DNA of 64,000 nt from Thermus tengchongensis (GTDB lineage Bacteria > Deinococcota > Deinococci > Deinococcales > Thermaceae), in assembly GCF_021462405.1 (NCBI RefSeq), contig NZ_JAKEDU010000007.1, forward strand, positions 56,401 through 120,400, written 5' to 3'. Shown here piece after piece: positions 27,759-36,201 of this stretch. Within the stretch, counting starts at the first letter, position 1. Every line of letters starts with the position of its first letter. The translations under genes were made by a program, and so were the position numbers. The notes under the pieces are model-generated. The model was not told the origin of the DNA and did not search any database. It saw only the letters and a list, made by a program, of their open reading frames with translations.

Positions 27759-28201
27759 TGCCCCTGTACTTTGAAGACTTTGAGGTCGGCCAGCGCTTCA
27801 CCACGGCAGGGCGGACGGTTACCGAGGCGGACGTGGTGAACTTCGCGGGAGTGTCCGGGGACTACAACCCCATCCACACCGACGCGGAGTTCGCCAAGGG
27901 CACCCCCTTCGGCCAGCGCATCGCCCATGGGCTTCTGGTCCTTTCCATGTTCACCGGCCTGCGGCAGCGCACCGGGGCCACGGACGGCACCCTCATCGCC
28001 TGGCTGGAGATCCGCAACTACAAGTTTCTCAAGCCCGTCCTCATCGGCGACACCATCCGCGGGGAAACGGAAATCCTGGAGAAGCGGGAGACCTCCAAGC
28101 CCGACCGGGGAATCGTGGTCCAGCGGGTCCGGGTCCTCAACCAGCGGGACGAGGTGGTGCAAGAGGGGGAGTTCGTGACCCTGATCCGGAGGCGGCCTTG
28201 A
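27755..28201 (+). CDS. MaoC-family (R)-specific enoyl-CoA hydratase
   Basis: 148 aa single hotdog domain. VTEADVVNFAGVSGDYNPIH and FGQRIAHGLLVLSMFTGL carry the hydratase Asp and His (D in SGDYNPIH, H at its end). It hydrates trans-2-enoyl-CoA. Coupled to the SDR gene by an ATG overlap and to the thioesterase gene by TTGA. It fits between the dehydrogenase and the SDR in a beta-oxidation sequence, although MaoC enzymes give the R stereoisomer and the SDR would have to match. Confidence 0.88.
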   Translation: MMPLYFEDFEVGQRFTTAGRTVTEADVVNFAGVSGDYNPIHTDAEFAKGTPFGQRIAHGLLVLSMFTGLRQRTGATDGTLIAWLEIRNYKFLKPVLIGDTIRGETEILEKRETSKPDRGIVVQRVRVLNQRDEVVQEGEFVTLIRRRP

Positions 28202-28557
28202 GCCCCTTCGCCCGTTGGTTCCAAGCCGAGGTCCGAAGGCGGGAAGGAGGGGAGGCCGAGCTCCTCCTGCCCGTACGGGAGGAGTTCTTGCAGGGCCAAG
28301 GCCTGGTGCACGGGGGGATCCTGGCTGCCCTCCTGGACAGCGCCCTTGGGCAGGCGGTGGAGAGCCTGGGGGTCAAGGTGGTCACCGCCGAACTCTCCGT
28401 GAACTACCTGAGGCCGGTGCGGGAGGGGGTGCTTTTGGCCCGGGGCTTCGTGGTGCACGCGGGAAAAAGGCTTTTTCACGCTGCAGGAGAAGCCTGGTTG
28501 GAGGGGGAGCGGGTGGCCTTCGCCAAGGGCACCTTCTACCGGGTGGACGGGGGGTAA
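28198..28557 (+). CDS. PaaI-type hotdog acyl-CoA thioesterase
   Basis: 119 aa. QGLVHGGILAALLDSALGQA is the hotdog HGG motif with the Asp that activates water; AELSVNYLRPVREG follows. PaaI removes CoA from stalled aryl or acyl thioesters. The start is TTG overlapping the MaoC stop. It belongs to the pfmR operon, not to the paa operon at 13-19 kb, so its substrate may be an acyl-CoA rather than a phenylacetyl-CoA intermediate. Confidence 0.85.
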   Translation: MSPFARWFQAEVRRREGGEAELLLPVREEFLQGQGLVHGGILAALLDSALGQAVESLGVKVVTAELSVNYLRPVREGVLLARGFVVHAGKRLFHAAGEAWLEGERVAFAKGTFYRVDGG

Positions 28558-28581
28558 ACTGGCCCCCAAAGGAGGCAAAGG

Positions 28582-30189
28582 ATGTTCCCCAGCACCATGA
28601 TGGACGAGGACCTGAACCTTTGGGACTTCCTGGAGCGGGCGGCGGAGCTTTTCCCTCGGAAGGAGGTGGTTTCCCGCCTCCCCACGGGGGAGATCCACCG
28701 CACGGACTACGCTGAGGTCTACCGCCGGGCGCGGCGGCTCATGGGGGGCCTAAAGGCCCTGGGGGTGGGGGTGGGGGACCGGGTGGCCACCTTGGGGTTC
28801 AACCACTTCCGGCACCTGGAGGCCTACTTCGCCGTCCCCGGGATGGGGGCGGTGCTCCACACCGCCAACCCCCGCCTCTCCCCCAAGGAGATCGCCTACA
28901 TCCTGAACCACGCGGAGGATAAGGTGCTCCTCTTTGACCCCCAGCTCCTCCCCTTGGTGGAAACCCTGAGGCCCGAGCTCAAGACCGTGCGCCACCTGGT
29001 GGTGATGGACGAGAAGGCGCCGGAAGGGTATCTGGCCTACGAGGAGGTCCTGGGGGAGGAGGTGGACCCGGTGCGGGTGCCCGAGCGGGCCGCCTGCGGC
29101 ATGGCCTACACCACGGGGACCACTGGCCTGCCCAAGGGGGTGGTCTACAGCCACCGGGCCCTGGTCCTCCACACCCTGGCCGCGGGCCTTCCCGATGGGA
29201 GCGGCCTTTCGGAAAGGGATGTGGTCCTCCCCGTGGTGCCCATGTTCCATGTGAACGCCTGGTGCCTGCCCTACGCCGCCACCCTGGTGGGGGCCAAGCA
29301 GGTCCTGCCGGGGCCGCGGCTGGACCCCGCCTCCCTGGTGGAGCTCTTCGACGGGGAGGGGGTGACCTTCACCGCCGGGGTGCCCACGGTCTGGCTGGCC
29401 CTGGCCGACCACCTGGAGGGCACCGGCCACCGCCTCAAGACCCTGAAGCGCCTGGTGGTGGGGGGTAGCGCCGCCCCGAGAAGCCTGGTGGAACGGTTTG
29501 AGCGCATGGGGATCGAGGTGCGCCAGGGCTACGGCCTCACGGAAACCTCCCCGGTGGTGGTGCAGAACTTCGTGAAAAGCCACCTGGAGGACCTGCCCTG
29601 GGAAGAGAAGATCGGCCTCAAGGCCAAGACTGGCCTCCCCATCCCCCTGGTGCGCCTGCGGGTGGCGGACGAGGCGGGCCGCCCCGTGCCCAGGGATGGG
29701 AAAGCCATGGGGGAGGTCCAGCTGAAGGGACCCTGGATCACTGGGGGGTATTACCGGAACGAGGAGGCGAGCCAAAGCGCCCTCACCCCGGACGGCTGGT
29801 TCCGCACCGGGGACATAGCCACCTGGGACGAGGAGGGCTACCTGGAGATCAAGGACCGCCTCAAGGACCTCATCAAGTCCGGGGGGGAGTGGATCTCCAG
29901 CGTGGACCTGGAAAACGCCCTCATGGGCCACCCCAAGGTGAAGGAGGCGGCGGTGGTGGCCATCCCCCACCCCAAATGGCAGGAAAGGCCCCTGGCGGTG
30001 GTGGTGCCCCGGGGGGAAAAGCCTACGGAAGAGGAGCTTAGGGAGCACCTCCTGCGGGCAGGGTTCGCCAAGTGGCAGCTCCCGGATGCCTTCGTCTTCG
30101 TGGAGGAAATCCCCAGGACCAGCGCGGGCAAGTTCCTCAAGCGGGCCCTGAGGGAGCAGTACAAGGACCTTTTCCAAGGGGGTGGCTGA
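28582..30189 (+). CDS. Long-chain fatty-acid--CoA ligase (ttLC-FACS ortholog)
   Basis: 535 aa adenylate-forming enzyme. The ATP loop is AYTTGTTGLPKGVVYSHRAL, then VVPMFHVNAWCLPYA, QGYGLTETSPVVV, DGWFRTGDIATWDEEGYL and the C-terminal EIPRTSAGKFLKRALRE with the catalytic Lys. The sequence is nearly superimposable on my recollection of the T. thermophilus long-chain enzyme of known structure. It activates fatty acids with ATP and CoA and feeds the acyl-CoA dehydrogenase of the same operon. AAAGGAGG precedes the ATG by a short spacer. Its TGA shares an A with the next ATG. Confidence 0.95.
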   Translation: MFPSTMMDEDLNLWDFLERAAELFPRKEVVSRLPTGEIHRTDYAEVYRRARRLMGGLKALGVGVGDRVATLGFNHFRHLEAYFAVPGMGAVLHTANPRLSPKEIAYILNHAEDKVLLFDPQLLPLVETLRPELKTVRHLVVMDEKAPEGYLAYEEVLGEEVDPVRVPERAACGMAYTTGTTGLPKGVVYSHRALVLHTLAAGLPDGSGLSERDVVLPVVPMFHVNAWCLPYAATLVGAKQVLPGPRLDPASLVELFDGEGVTFTAGVPTVWLALADHLEGTGHRLKTLKRLVVGGSAAPRSLVERFERMGIEVRQGYGLTETSPVVVQNFVKSHLEDLPWEEKIGLKAKTGLPIPLVRLRVADEAGRPVPRDGKAMGEVQLKGPWITGGYYRNEEASQSALTPDGWFRTGDIATWDEEGYLEIKDRLKDLIKSGGEWISSVDLENALMGHPKVKEAAVVAIPHPKWQERPLAVVVPRGEKPTEEELREHLLRAGFAKWQLPDAFVFVEEIPRTSAGKFLKRALREQYKDLFQGGG

Positions 30190-30947
30190 TGTTCCTGGAG
30201 CAGTTTCGCCTGGACGGCAAAGTGGCCCTGGTAACCGGGGGGTCCCGGGGGCTGGGCCTCGAGGCCGCCCTGGCCCTCAAGGAGGCCGGGGCTAAGGTGG
30301 CGGTCCTGGCCCGGAGGGCCAGCTTCTTCGAGGAAGCCAAAAAGCACCTGGGGGAAGCCCTTTACCTGGAAGGGGATGTCCGGGACGAAGGGCGGCTTCT
30401 TGAGGTGGTGGACCAGGTGGAGCGGGAGCTCGGGCCCCTCACCATCCTGGTCAACGCCGCCGGCATCAGCTGGGGCGCCCCCTCCTGGGAGATGCCCGTG
30501 GAGAAGGTGCGGGAAGTGCTGGAGGTCAACCTGGTGGGAGCCTTCCTGGCCAGCCGCGCCGCCGCCCGGCGCATGCGGGAGCGGGGCTACGGCAAGATCC
30601 TCCACATCGCCTCCGTGGCCGGGCTCAAGGGGGAGCCCCCAGAGGTCCTGGACGCGGTGGGCTACGCCGCCTCCAAGGGCGGTCTCGTGGCCCTCACCCG
30701 GGACCTGGCGGTGAAGTGGGGCCGTTTCGGCATCCGGGTGAACGCCTTAGCCCCAGGCTTCTTCCCCACCCGCATGACGGAAAAGGTCCTCCCCCGGGTG
30801 GAGGCCCACCTCCAGGCCACCCTGCCCCTGGGGCGCCCGGGAAGGCCGGGAGAGCTGGGAGGGGCGGTGCTCTTCCTGGCAAGCCCGGCCTCGGACTACA
30901 TCACCGGGGCGGTATTGCCCGTGGACGGAGGGGCCACGGCCCTTTGA
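30189..30947 (+). CDS. Short-chain dehydrogenase/reductase (second in operon)
   Basis: 252 aa. VALVTGGSRGLGLEAALAL is the cofactor loop; VLARRASFFEEAKKH with Arg after beta-2 suggests NADP(H) rather than NAD. NAAGISWGAPSWEMP, IASVAGLKGEPPEVLDAVGY and YAASKGGLVALTRDL hold the Ser and the Tyr/Lys. DYITGAVLPVDGG closes the domain. The proline-glutamate-rich insert before the Tyr resembles gluconate 5-dehydrogenase-type SDRs, so the substrate is open. Last gene of the pfmR operon; it ends 2 nt before a ~106-bp repeat. Confidence 0.87.
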   Translation: MFLEQFRLDGKVALVTGGSRGLGLEAALALKEAGAKVAVLARRASFFEEAKKHLGEALYLEGDVRDEGRLLEVVDQVERELGPLTILVNAAGISWGAPSWEMPVEKVREVLEVNLVGAFLASRAAARRMRERGYGKILHIASVAGLKGEPPEVLDAVGYAASKGGLVALTRDLAVKWGRFGIRVNALAPGFFPTRMTEKVLPRVEAHLQATLPLGRPGRPGELGGAVLFLASPASDYITGAVLPVDGGATAL

Positions 30948-30948
30948 G

Positions 30949-31054
30949 CTAAGCACCCGCGCACAAAGGCTGCCCCACCGGCCAAAGCCAAAGCGGCGCG
31001 CTCATGGCCTCTTGGGGCCCCCCGTCGGGGCGCAAGCCACGACGGGGTACTTAG
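30949..31054 (+). repeat. 106-bp intergenic repeat, copy A
   Basis: Begins CTAAGC and ends ACTTAG. Lies between the convergent ends of the SDR operon and thiD; its last four bases overlap the thiD stop codon. It can form stem 1 (GCGCAC with GCGCGC) and stem 2 (CCCCGTCGGGGC, loop GCAA, GCCACGACGGGG), the latter with one mismatch. Compared with copy D, stem 1 shows one compensatory pair (A-T to G-C) and one broken pair. Confidence 0.85.
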
Positions 31055-31827
31055 GCGAAGTGGTTCAGAGGGCCGTGTCCGTGCCCCAGGCCGGGGGCGG
31101 TCTCCAGGGCCCGGGTGAGGTAGGCCTTGGCCTCCCCCACCGCCCCCTCGAGGGGCTTGCCCAAGGCCAGGAGGGCGGCGATGGCCGCGGAGAGGGTGCA
31201 CCCGGTGCCGTGGGTGTGCCGCGTGGGCACCCTAGGGGCGCGGAAGGCGAGGACCCCTTCGGGGGTGGCCAGGAGGTCCACCGCCTCCTCCCCTTCCAGG
31301 TGCCCCCCCTTGAGGAGGACGGCCCGGGGGCCCAAGTCCAAGAGATCCCGGGCCGCCTCCTCCGCCTCCCGCAGGGTGCGGATGGGCCGTTGCAGGAGGG
31401 CCTCGGCCTCCAGGCGGTTGGGGGTGATGAGGGTCGCCAGGGGGAAGAGCCTGGCCTTCAGGGCCTGCACCGCCCCCGGGGCCAGGAGGGGGTCCCCGCC
31501 CTTGGCCACCATCACCGGGTCCACCACCAAGGGCGCGATGCGGAAGCGGGCCACCGCCTCGGCCACGGCCTCCACGATGGCGGCGTCCCCCAAGGCCCCG
31601 GTCTTGGCGGCGTGGACGGGGAGGTCTTCGGCCACGCTCTGGATCTGGGCATAGACCAGCTCTGGGGGAAGGAGCTCCAGCCTTTGCACCCCCAGGGTGT
31701 TCTGGGCGGTGACCAGGGTGAGGGCGCTGGCCCCGTAGACCCCGAAGCGGAAGAAGGTCTTGAGGTCCGCCTGCACCCCGGCCCCGCCCCCGGAGTCGGA
31801 GCCGGCGATGGTAAGCGCTACCTGCAT
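31051..31827 (-). CDS. thiD: Hydroxymethylpyrimidine/phosphomethylpyrimidine kinase
   Basis: 258 aa ribokinase-fold enzyme that phosphorylates HMP to HMP-PP for thiamine synthesis. [20 protein letters not shown] at the N-terminus, [19 protein letters not shown], and [20 protein letters not shown] with the catalytic loop are clear. It is separated from thiC by 181 bp that holds a toxin remnant on the other strand. The ATG follows GAGGTGAGGC. Its stop lies inside repeat copy A, so the repeat is the 3' flank of its mRNA. Confidence 0.94.
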   Translation of the reverse strand: MQVALTIAGSDSGGGAGVQADLKTFFRFGVYGASALTLVTAQNTLGVQRLELLPPELVYAQIQSVAEDLPVHAAKTGALGDAAIVEAVAEAVARFRIAPLVVDPVMVAKGGDPLLAPGAVQALKARLFPLATLITPNRLEAEALLQRPIRTLREAEEAARDLLDLGPRAVLLKGGHLEGEEAVDLLATPEGVLAFRAPRVPTRHTHGTGCTLSAAIAALLALGKPLEGAVGEAKAYLTRALETAPGLGHGHGPLNHFA

Positions 31828-31844
31828 GCCTCACCTCGGGCATA

Positions 31845-32012
31845 ATGCGGACGGCCTTCGCCGTGGCCGATATCCACCTGCGCCTTTACGGTTTCCGGCT
31901 TACCCTTAGCGACGAGGAGGCCTTCACCCTGGCGCTGGAGGTCGCCCGGTGCCGTCAGGAGGTGGGGAGCGTGGCCGAAGCTTTTCGTCAGCATCCCGAC
32001 CCCCCGCCCTAG
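31845..32012 (+). pseudogene. Fic/Doc toxin C-terminal remnant
   Basis: A 55-codon ORF on the plus strand between thiD and thiC. RTAFAVADIHLRLYGFRLTL followed by SDEEAFTLALEVARC resembles the last helices of Doc-type toxins (family pattern RTA..A...FL.LNGY.L....EEA..L.L.VA). The Fic catalytic HxFx motif would be upstream and is missing. It antisense-overlaps the thiC stop by 4 nt. A small expressed protein is possible because CATAAT lies at the ATG. Confidence 0.5.
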
Positions 32013-33340
32013 CCCACGGGGTCGTGGGCGTAGGGTGCACCCCGAAGCTCCATCCGGGCCTTGCCCCGTAAGACCGCCTCCACCAGGTTCATGGGGCAGA
32101 AGGGGCCGCACATGCTGCAGGCCTTGGTCCTGGAGCCCCGCTCCTCCTTGAGGCGGCGGGCCTCCTCGGGAAAGAGGCAGAGGGCGAACTGCCCCTCCCA
32201 GTCCAGGCGGTAGCGGGCCTCGGACATCCTTCGGTTCCGCTCCAAGGCCCTGGGGTTCCCCCGGGCCACGTCCGCGGCGTGGGCGGCGATCTTGAAGGCG
32301 ATCACCCCCTCCTTCACGTGCTCCGGGGTGGGCAGGCCCAGGTGCTCCGCCGGGGTCAGGTAGCAGAGCATGTCCGCCCCCATCCAGCCCGCCAAGGCTC
32401 CCCCGATGGCCCCGGCGATGTGGTCGAAGCCGGCCGCGGTGTCCACGGGGAGCATGCCCAGGATGTAGAAGGGGGCGTGGCCCGTGAGCTTCTTCTGGAT
32501 CTGGACGTTGGCGGCCACCTCGTTCAAGGGGATGTGCCCCGGTCCCTCCACCATGGCCTGCACCCCCGCCCGCCTCGCCCGTTCCACCAGCTCCCCGATG
32601 GTGAGGAGTTCGGCGATCTGAGCCCGGTCGGTGCTGTCCGCCAGGGAGCCGGGCCTGAGGCCATCCCCCAGGGAGAGGGTCATGTCGTAGGTGCGGGCGA
32701 TCTCCAGGAGGTCGTCAAAGCGGGCGTAGAGGGGGTTTTCCTCACCCCGGTGGAGCATCCAGGCGGCCATGAGGCCTCCTCCCCGGCTCACGATCCCCGT
32801 GGTCCGGGAGGAATTCCGGTAGACCTCCAGGTTCCTCAGGGTAACCCCCACGTGCACGGTGATGTAGTCCACCCCCTGCCGCCCGTGCTCCTCGATGACC
32901 CCGAAAAGCTCGTCCGCGGACATGTCGAAGAAGCTCTTCCTCTTGGCGGCGCGGAACTCGGCCTCGTAGATGGGCACGGTGCCCAGGGGAACCGTGGCCA
33001 CCTCCAGGATTCTTTCCCGGATGGCCTTCAAGTCCCCCCCCGTGGAGAGATCCATGATGGTGTCCGCCCCGTACTGGATGGCCACCCGGGCCTTCGCCAC
33101 CTCCTCCTCGAGGTCCACGTAGTCGTAGGAAGTACCCAGGTTGGCGTTCACCTTTACGCTAAGCCCCTCCCCGATCCCCTTGAAGTCCCGAAGGGTGCGG
33201 TGGTTGGGGTTCCGGGGAATCACGATCCGCCCCGCCGCCACCCCTTCCCGCACAAACTCCGGGGAAACCCCCTCCTTCTCCGCCACGTAGGCCATTTCCT
33301 CGGTGATGAGGCCCTTCCTTGCCGCTTCCAGCTGGGTCAT
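32009..33340 (-). CDS. thiC: Phosphomethylpyrimidine synthase
   Basis: 443 aa, the short form without the N-terminal extension of proteobacterial ThiC. Radical SAM enzyme converting aminoimidazole ribotide to HMP phosphate. RIVIPRNPNHRTLRDFKGIG, NANLGTSYDYVD, YGADTIMDLSTGGDL, MVEGPGHIPLNEV and SDLTPAEHL-like YLTPAEHLGLPTPEHVKEG are conserved. The C-terminal cluster site is CSMCGPFC, CX2CX3C, one residue shorter than the CX2CX4C of the long enzymes. The start at 33340 overlaps the thiO end by 4 nt; the further in-frame extension is noise. Confidence 0.95.
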   Translation of the reverse strand: MTQLEAARKGLITEEMAYVAEKEGVSPEFVREGVAAGRIVIPRNPNHRTLRDFKGIGEGLSVKVNANLGTSYDYVDLEEEVAKARVAIQYGADTIMDLSTGGDLKAIRERILEVATVPLGTVPIYEAEFRAAKRKSFFDMSADELFGVIEEHGRQGVDYITVHVGVTLRNLEVYRNSSRTTGIVSRGGGLMAAWMLHRGEENPLYARFDDLLEIARTYDMTLSLGDGLRPGSLADSTDRAQIAELLTIGELVERARRAGVQAMVEGPGHIPLNEVAANVQIQKKLTGHAPFYILGMLPVDTAAGFDHIAGAIGGALAGWMGADMLCYLTPAEHLGLPTPEHVKEGVIAFKIAAHAADVARGNPRALERNRRMSEARYRLDWEGQFALCLFPEEARRLKEERGSRTKACSMCGPFCPMNLVEAVLRGKARMELRGAPYAHDPVG

Positions 33341-34290
33341 GGTTTTACCCCCATAAGCTCCAGAATCCTTGCCGCCGTCCAAGGGGCCAGGAGGACGCCG
33401 TTCCTCCCGTGGCCCACCGCCGCGTAGACGCCCTCCTGCACCTCCCCCACGAGAAGCTCCCCCACCGGCCGGTAGCCCCATAGGGCCTCCCGGAACCGGG
33501 CCCCCTCAAGTAAGGGAAAGCGCTCGTGGGCGTAGTCCGCAAGCCACCTGAGGCCGAAGAGGTCCACCCCCGGGGCCCAGCCCTCCCGCCCCGTGGCCCC
33601 CACGTACACCCCGCCCTCCCGGGGCAGGAGGTAGCCGTCCCCGGCGAAGAGGGGTAGGGGGGGCGGCGTCCCCTCCAGGAGCAAGGCCTCCCCCTTCAAG
33701 GGGCGCACCCCCAGGCCGAACCGGCCGCCCCAGGCGCCCACGGCCAGGAGAAGGTAACGGGCCCGGGCGGCCAAGGGCTCCTCAGGGGAAGCACCCCGCC
33801 GCCTTCCCCGCACCTCCCCTTCCCTCACCTCCTCCACCTCCGCGTGGAGGAGGGGGGTTCCCATGGCCTCCAAAGCCCGCAGCAGGGCTTGCCGCAACCT
33901 CCTAGGGTGCACGTACCCCCCGGGGAAGGTGCGCACCCCCCTTCCCCCCCGCACCGGGTAGGCAAGGGGCTCCCGGGCTTCCCAGGCCTCCTCTTCCCTT
34001 GGGGAAAGGGCCACCACCTGGGTCCCGGCGAAGTCCGCCCCCAGCGGCAAGCCCAAACCCCCAAGCTCCGCCAGGAGGTCGGGATAGCGCTCCAGGCCGA
34101 AGAGGGCCGCCTCCAAAACCTCCCCGGAGAGCCCCTCGGGGTAGGGGGCCAGCATCCCCGCGCTGGCGGAGGTGGCCGCCCCCTCCTTGCCCGCGTCCAG
34201 GAGGAGGACCTCGAGGCCCCGCTTCCTGAGCTCGTAGGCGGCCAGGGCCCCGATGATCCCCGCCCCTACCACGATGACGTCCGCCTTCAC
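33337..34290 (-). CDS. thiO: Glycine oxidase
   Basis: 317 aa FAD enzyme that oxidises glycine to dehydroglycine (iminoglycine) for thiazole formation. [20 protein letters not shown] is the dinucleotide fold. The FAD contact [15 protein letters not shown] follows, and the C-terminal [10 protein letters not shown] and [16 protein letters not shown] are typical of ThiO. It takes the place of ThiH. It overlaps thiG by 4 nt and thiC by 4 nt, so the genes are translationally coupled. Confidence 0.92.
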   Translation of the reverse strand: MKADVIVVGAGIIGALAAYELRKRGLEVLLLDAGKEGAATSASAGMLAPYPEGLSGEVLEAALFGLERYPDLLAELGGLGLPLGADFAGTQVVALSPREEEAWEAREPLAYPVRGGRGVRTFPGGYVHPRRLRQALLRALEAMGTPLLHAEVEEVREGEVRGRRRGASPEEPLAARARYLLLAVGAWGGRFGLGVRPLKGEALLLEGTPPPLPLFAGDGYLLPREGGVYVGATGREGWAPGVDLFGLRWLADYAHERFPLLEGARFREALWGYRPVGELLVGEVQEGVYAAVGHGRNGVLLAPWTAARILELMGVKP

Positions 34291-35072
34291 CGCCCGGGCC
34301 CTCCCAAGGGAACCCCCTCCGTGGGGCTGCTGGGGCTCGCCCCCTCCCTGGGCCGCATGGGCCCCGCCAGGTAGGCCCTCCTCCCCGCCTCCACCCCCAG
34401 GCGGAAGGCCTCGGCCATGGCCACGGGGTCCTTGGCCTCGGCGATGGCGGTGTTGACCAGCACCGCATCCAAGCCCAGCTCCAGGACCTCAGCCGCGTGG
34501 GAGGGGAGGCCCAGGCCCGCGTCCACCACCACCGGGGGCAAGGAGGCCCGCTCCCGGGCGAAGAGCTCCAAAAGGGCCCGGGTCTTCACCCCCCAGCCGG
34601 AGCCGATGGGGGCGGCCAGGGGCATCACCGTGGCCGTGCCCAGCTGGGCCAGCCTTCGGGCCAGGACCAGGTCCGGGCCGATGTAGGGCAGGACCAAAAA
34701 GCCCTCCGCCAACAGGGCCTCCGCCGCCTTCAGGGTCTCCACGGGGTCGGGGAGGAGGTAGGTGGGGTCGGGGATCACCTCCAGCTTCACCCAGCGCTCC
34801 CCGGTGAGGGCCCGGCCCAGGCGGGCGATCCTCAGGGCCTCCTCCGCGGTGCGGGCCCCGGCGGTGTTGGGAAGAAGCCGCACCCCCTCCAGGGCCTCCA
34901 GAAGCCCCACGTGCCCGGGCATCCTGGCCTCCACCCGGCGGATGGCCACGGTGACCACCTCCGCCCCCGCCGCCTGGATGGCCTCCCGCATTACCCCGAA
35001 GTCCCGGAACTTGCCCGAGCCCAGGATGAGGCGGCTCCTTAGCTCCACATCCCCTACCTTCCAGGTGTCCAT
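34287..35072 (-). CDS. thiG: Thiazole synthase
   Basis: 261 aa TIM barrel joining deoxyxylulose phosphate, dehydroglycine and ThiS thiocarboxylate into the thiazole. [58 protein letters not shown], and [17 protein letters not shown] with [15 protein letters not shown] are all diagnostic. It begins one base after the thiS stop. Standard length. Confidence 0.95.
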   Translation of the reverse strand: MDTWKVGDVELRSRLILGSGKFRDFGVMREAIQAAGAEVVTVAIRRVEARMPGHVGLLEALEGVRLLPNTAGARTAEEALRIARLGRALTGERWVKLEVIPDPTYLLPDPVETLKAAEALLAEGFLVLPYIGPDLVLARRLAQLGTATVMPLAAPIGSGWGVKTRALLELFARERASLPPVVVDAGLGLPSHAAEVLELGLDAVLVNTAIAEAKDPVAMAEAFRLGVEAGRRAYLAGPMRPREGASPSSPTEGVPLGGPGR

Positions 35073-35267
35073 CTAGCCTCCTTGCATGAGGGTGACCACC
35101 TCCACCACATCCCCTTCCTTCAGGACGTGGTGAGGAAGCTCCCGCCCCGGGTAGGCCTCCTCGTTGAGGAGGACCGCCACCCGGGAAAGATCCACGTCCA
35201 GCTCCTCCAGAACCTCCCTCAGCGTTTTGCCCTCGAGGGGCTTAGCTTCCCCGTTAAGCCACACCAT
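35073..35267 (-). CDS. thiS: Sulfur carrier protein ThiS
   Basis: 64 aa ubiquitin-like protein ending in Gly-Gly, the site of adenylation and thiocarboxylation. MVWLNGEAKPLEGKTLREVL and the terminal VVEVVTLMQGG fit. Its start overlaps the thiE end by 14 nt and its stop abuts thiG. The ThiF-type activating enzyme is not seen nearby. Confidence 0.93.
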   Translation of the reverse strand: MVWLNGEAKPLEGKTLREVLEELDVDLSRVAVLLNEEAYPGRELPHHVLKEGDVVEVVTLMQGG

Positions 35268-35874
35268 AAAGCCGCTCCCTGAAGGCCCTGGCCGCCCTTT
35301 CCGGGTCCTCCGCGTCCAGGATGGCCCGCACCACCACAACCCGGCGCGCACCAGCCTCCAAAACCTCCCCCAGGTTCTCCAGGGTGATGCCGCCGATGGC
35401 GTACCAGGGCCTTTCCCCCAGGTTCTCCCGGGCCCAGCGCACATAATCCAGGCCCGCCGCCGGCCGGCCCGGCTTGGTGGGGGTCTCCCAGACCGGGCCC
35501 ACGGAGAGGTAGTCCACTCCCTCCTCGAGGGCCTTTAGGGCCTGCTCCGGAGCGTGGGTGGAGCGGCCCACCATCCCCCCGAAGAAGCGCCGGGCCTCCC
35601 CCGGGGTGAGGTCGCCCTGCCCCAGGTGCACCCCATCCGCTCCCAAAAGGGCCGCCAGGTCGGGCCGGTCGTTGAGGAAGAAGGGCACCCCGTAGCGCCG
35701 GGCCAGGGAGAGCATCCTCTCCCCCAGGGCCAGGGTAGGCCGGGCCTCCCAGTCCTTGGCCCGAAGCTGCAAAACTTCCGCCCCACCCGCCAGGGCCCGT
35801 TCCGTCCGATCCAGTACCTCCTCCATGGACCAACCGGGCCTCGGGGTCACCACCAGGTAGAGCCTTCCCAGCAA
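35254..35874 (-). CDS. thiE: Thiamine phosphate synthase
   Basis: 206 aa from a TTG start. Joins HMP-PP and thiazole phosphate to thiamine phosphate. LQLRAKDWEARPTLALGERM, FFLNDRPDLAALLGADGVHL and LGQGDLTPGEARRFF hold the pyrophosphate and Mg sites. GVDYLSVGPVWETPTKPGRP and YAIGGITLENLGEVLEAGA complete the barrel. TTG at 35874 is chosen because GGGGAGGTGA lies 4 nt upstream, while the ATG at 35895 has no ribosome site. The ribosome site can pair with an upstream segment, see the riboswitch entry. Confidence 0.92.
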   Translation of the reverse strand: MLGRLYLVVTPRPGWSMEEVLDRTERALAGGAEVLQLRAKDWEARPTLALGERMLSLARRYGVPFFLNDRPDLAALLGADGVHLGQGDLTPGEARRFFGGMVGRSTHAPEQALKALEEGVDYLSVGPVWETPTKPGRPAAGLDYVRWARENLGERPWYAIGGITLENLGEVLEAGARRVVVVRAILDAEDPERAARAFRERLYGVA

Positions 35875-35981
35875 GCTTTCACCTCCCCAGCGCATGTGCC
35901 CTACGGGTAAAGCCTCAAGCGGAGATCCAGGGCCCACGCGGCCTGGGGAGAGGTCGGTTTGTAAGGGGATTCTTCCGCATA

Positions 35982-36070
35982 GGCTTCCCTCCGCCGGCAT
36001 TACCCGGATCAGGTTCCAAGGGTTGCTGGGAGAAACCCAGCTCTCAGCCCCTCCCTTGGGGCACCCCTAG
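35982..36070 (-). promoter_or_regulatory. TPP riboswitch (THI element) of the thiESGOC operon
   Basis: On the minus strand it reads from CTAGGGGTGCCCC through GGGGCTGAGA, CAACCCTTGGAACCTGATC and CGGGTAATGCCGGCGGAGGG, the conserved core of the thi-box. A -10 box TATAGT preceded by TGG lies just upstream (36087-36082). Downstream, ACCTCTCCCC (minus strand, about 35954-35945) can pair, with one bulged U, with GGGGAGGT of the thiE ribosome site at 35888-35881, suggesting translational control when TPP is bound. Confidence 0.95.
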
Positions 36071-36135
36071 CCTGCCCCCTCACTATACCACGTGGGGGGC
36101 TTGGAAAAGTGGGCCGGGGCACGGGGAATATACCC

Positions 36136-36165
36136 TTGACTTTCATAGACTCAATGGTATATCAT
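36136..36165 (+). promoter_or_regulatory. sir promoter, TTGACT with TATATC/TATCAT
   Basis: TTGACT at 36136-36141 is followed by TATATC (16-nt spacer) or TATCAT (18-nt spacer). The -10 lies in an imperfect inverted repeat, AATGGTATATCATT, that could bind a regulator. It is divergent from the thi promoter about 50 bp away. Confidence 0.6.
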
Positions 36166-36201
36166 TCCGGGCAACCCCCGGCCGGGGGGAAAGGAGGCAG
36201 G

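Noticed and set aside
36109..36201. Longer N-terminus for the sulfite reductase
   Set aside because: The extension covers the -35/-10 region, and AAGGAGG stands directly before the ATG at 36202.
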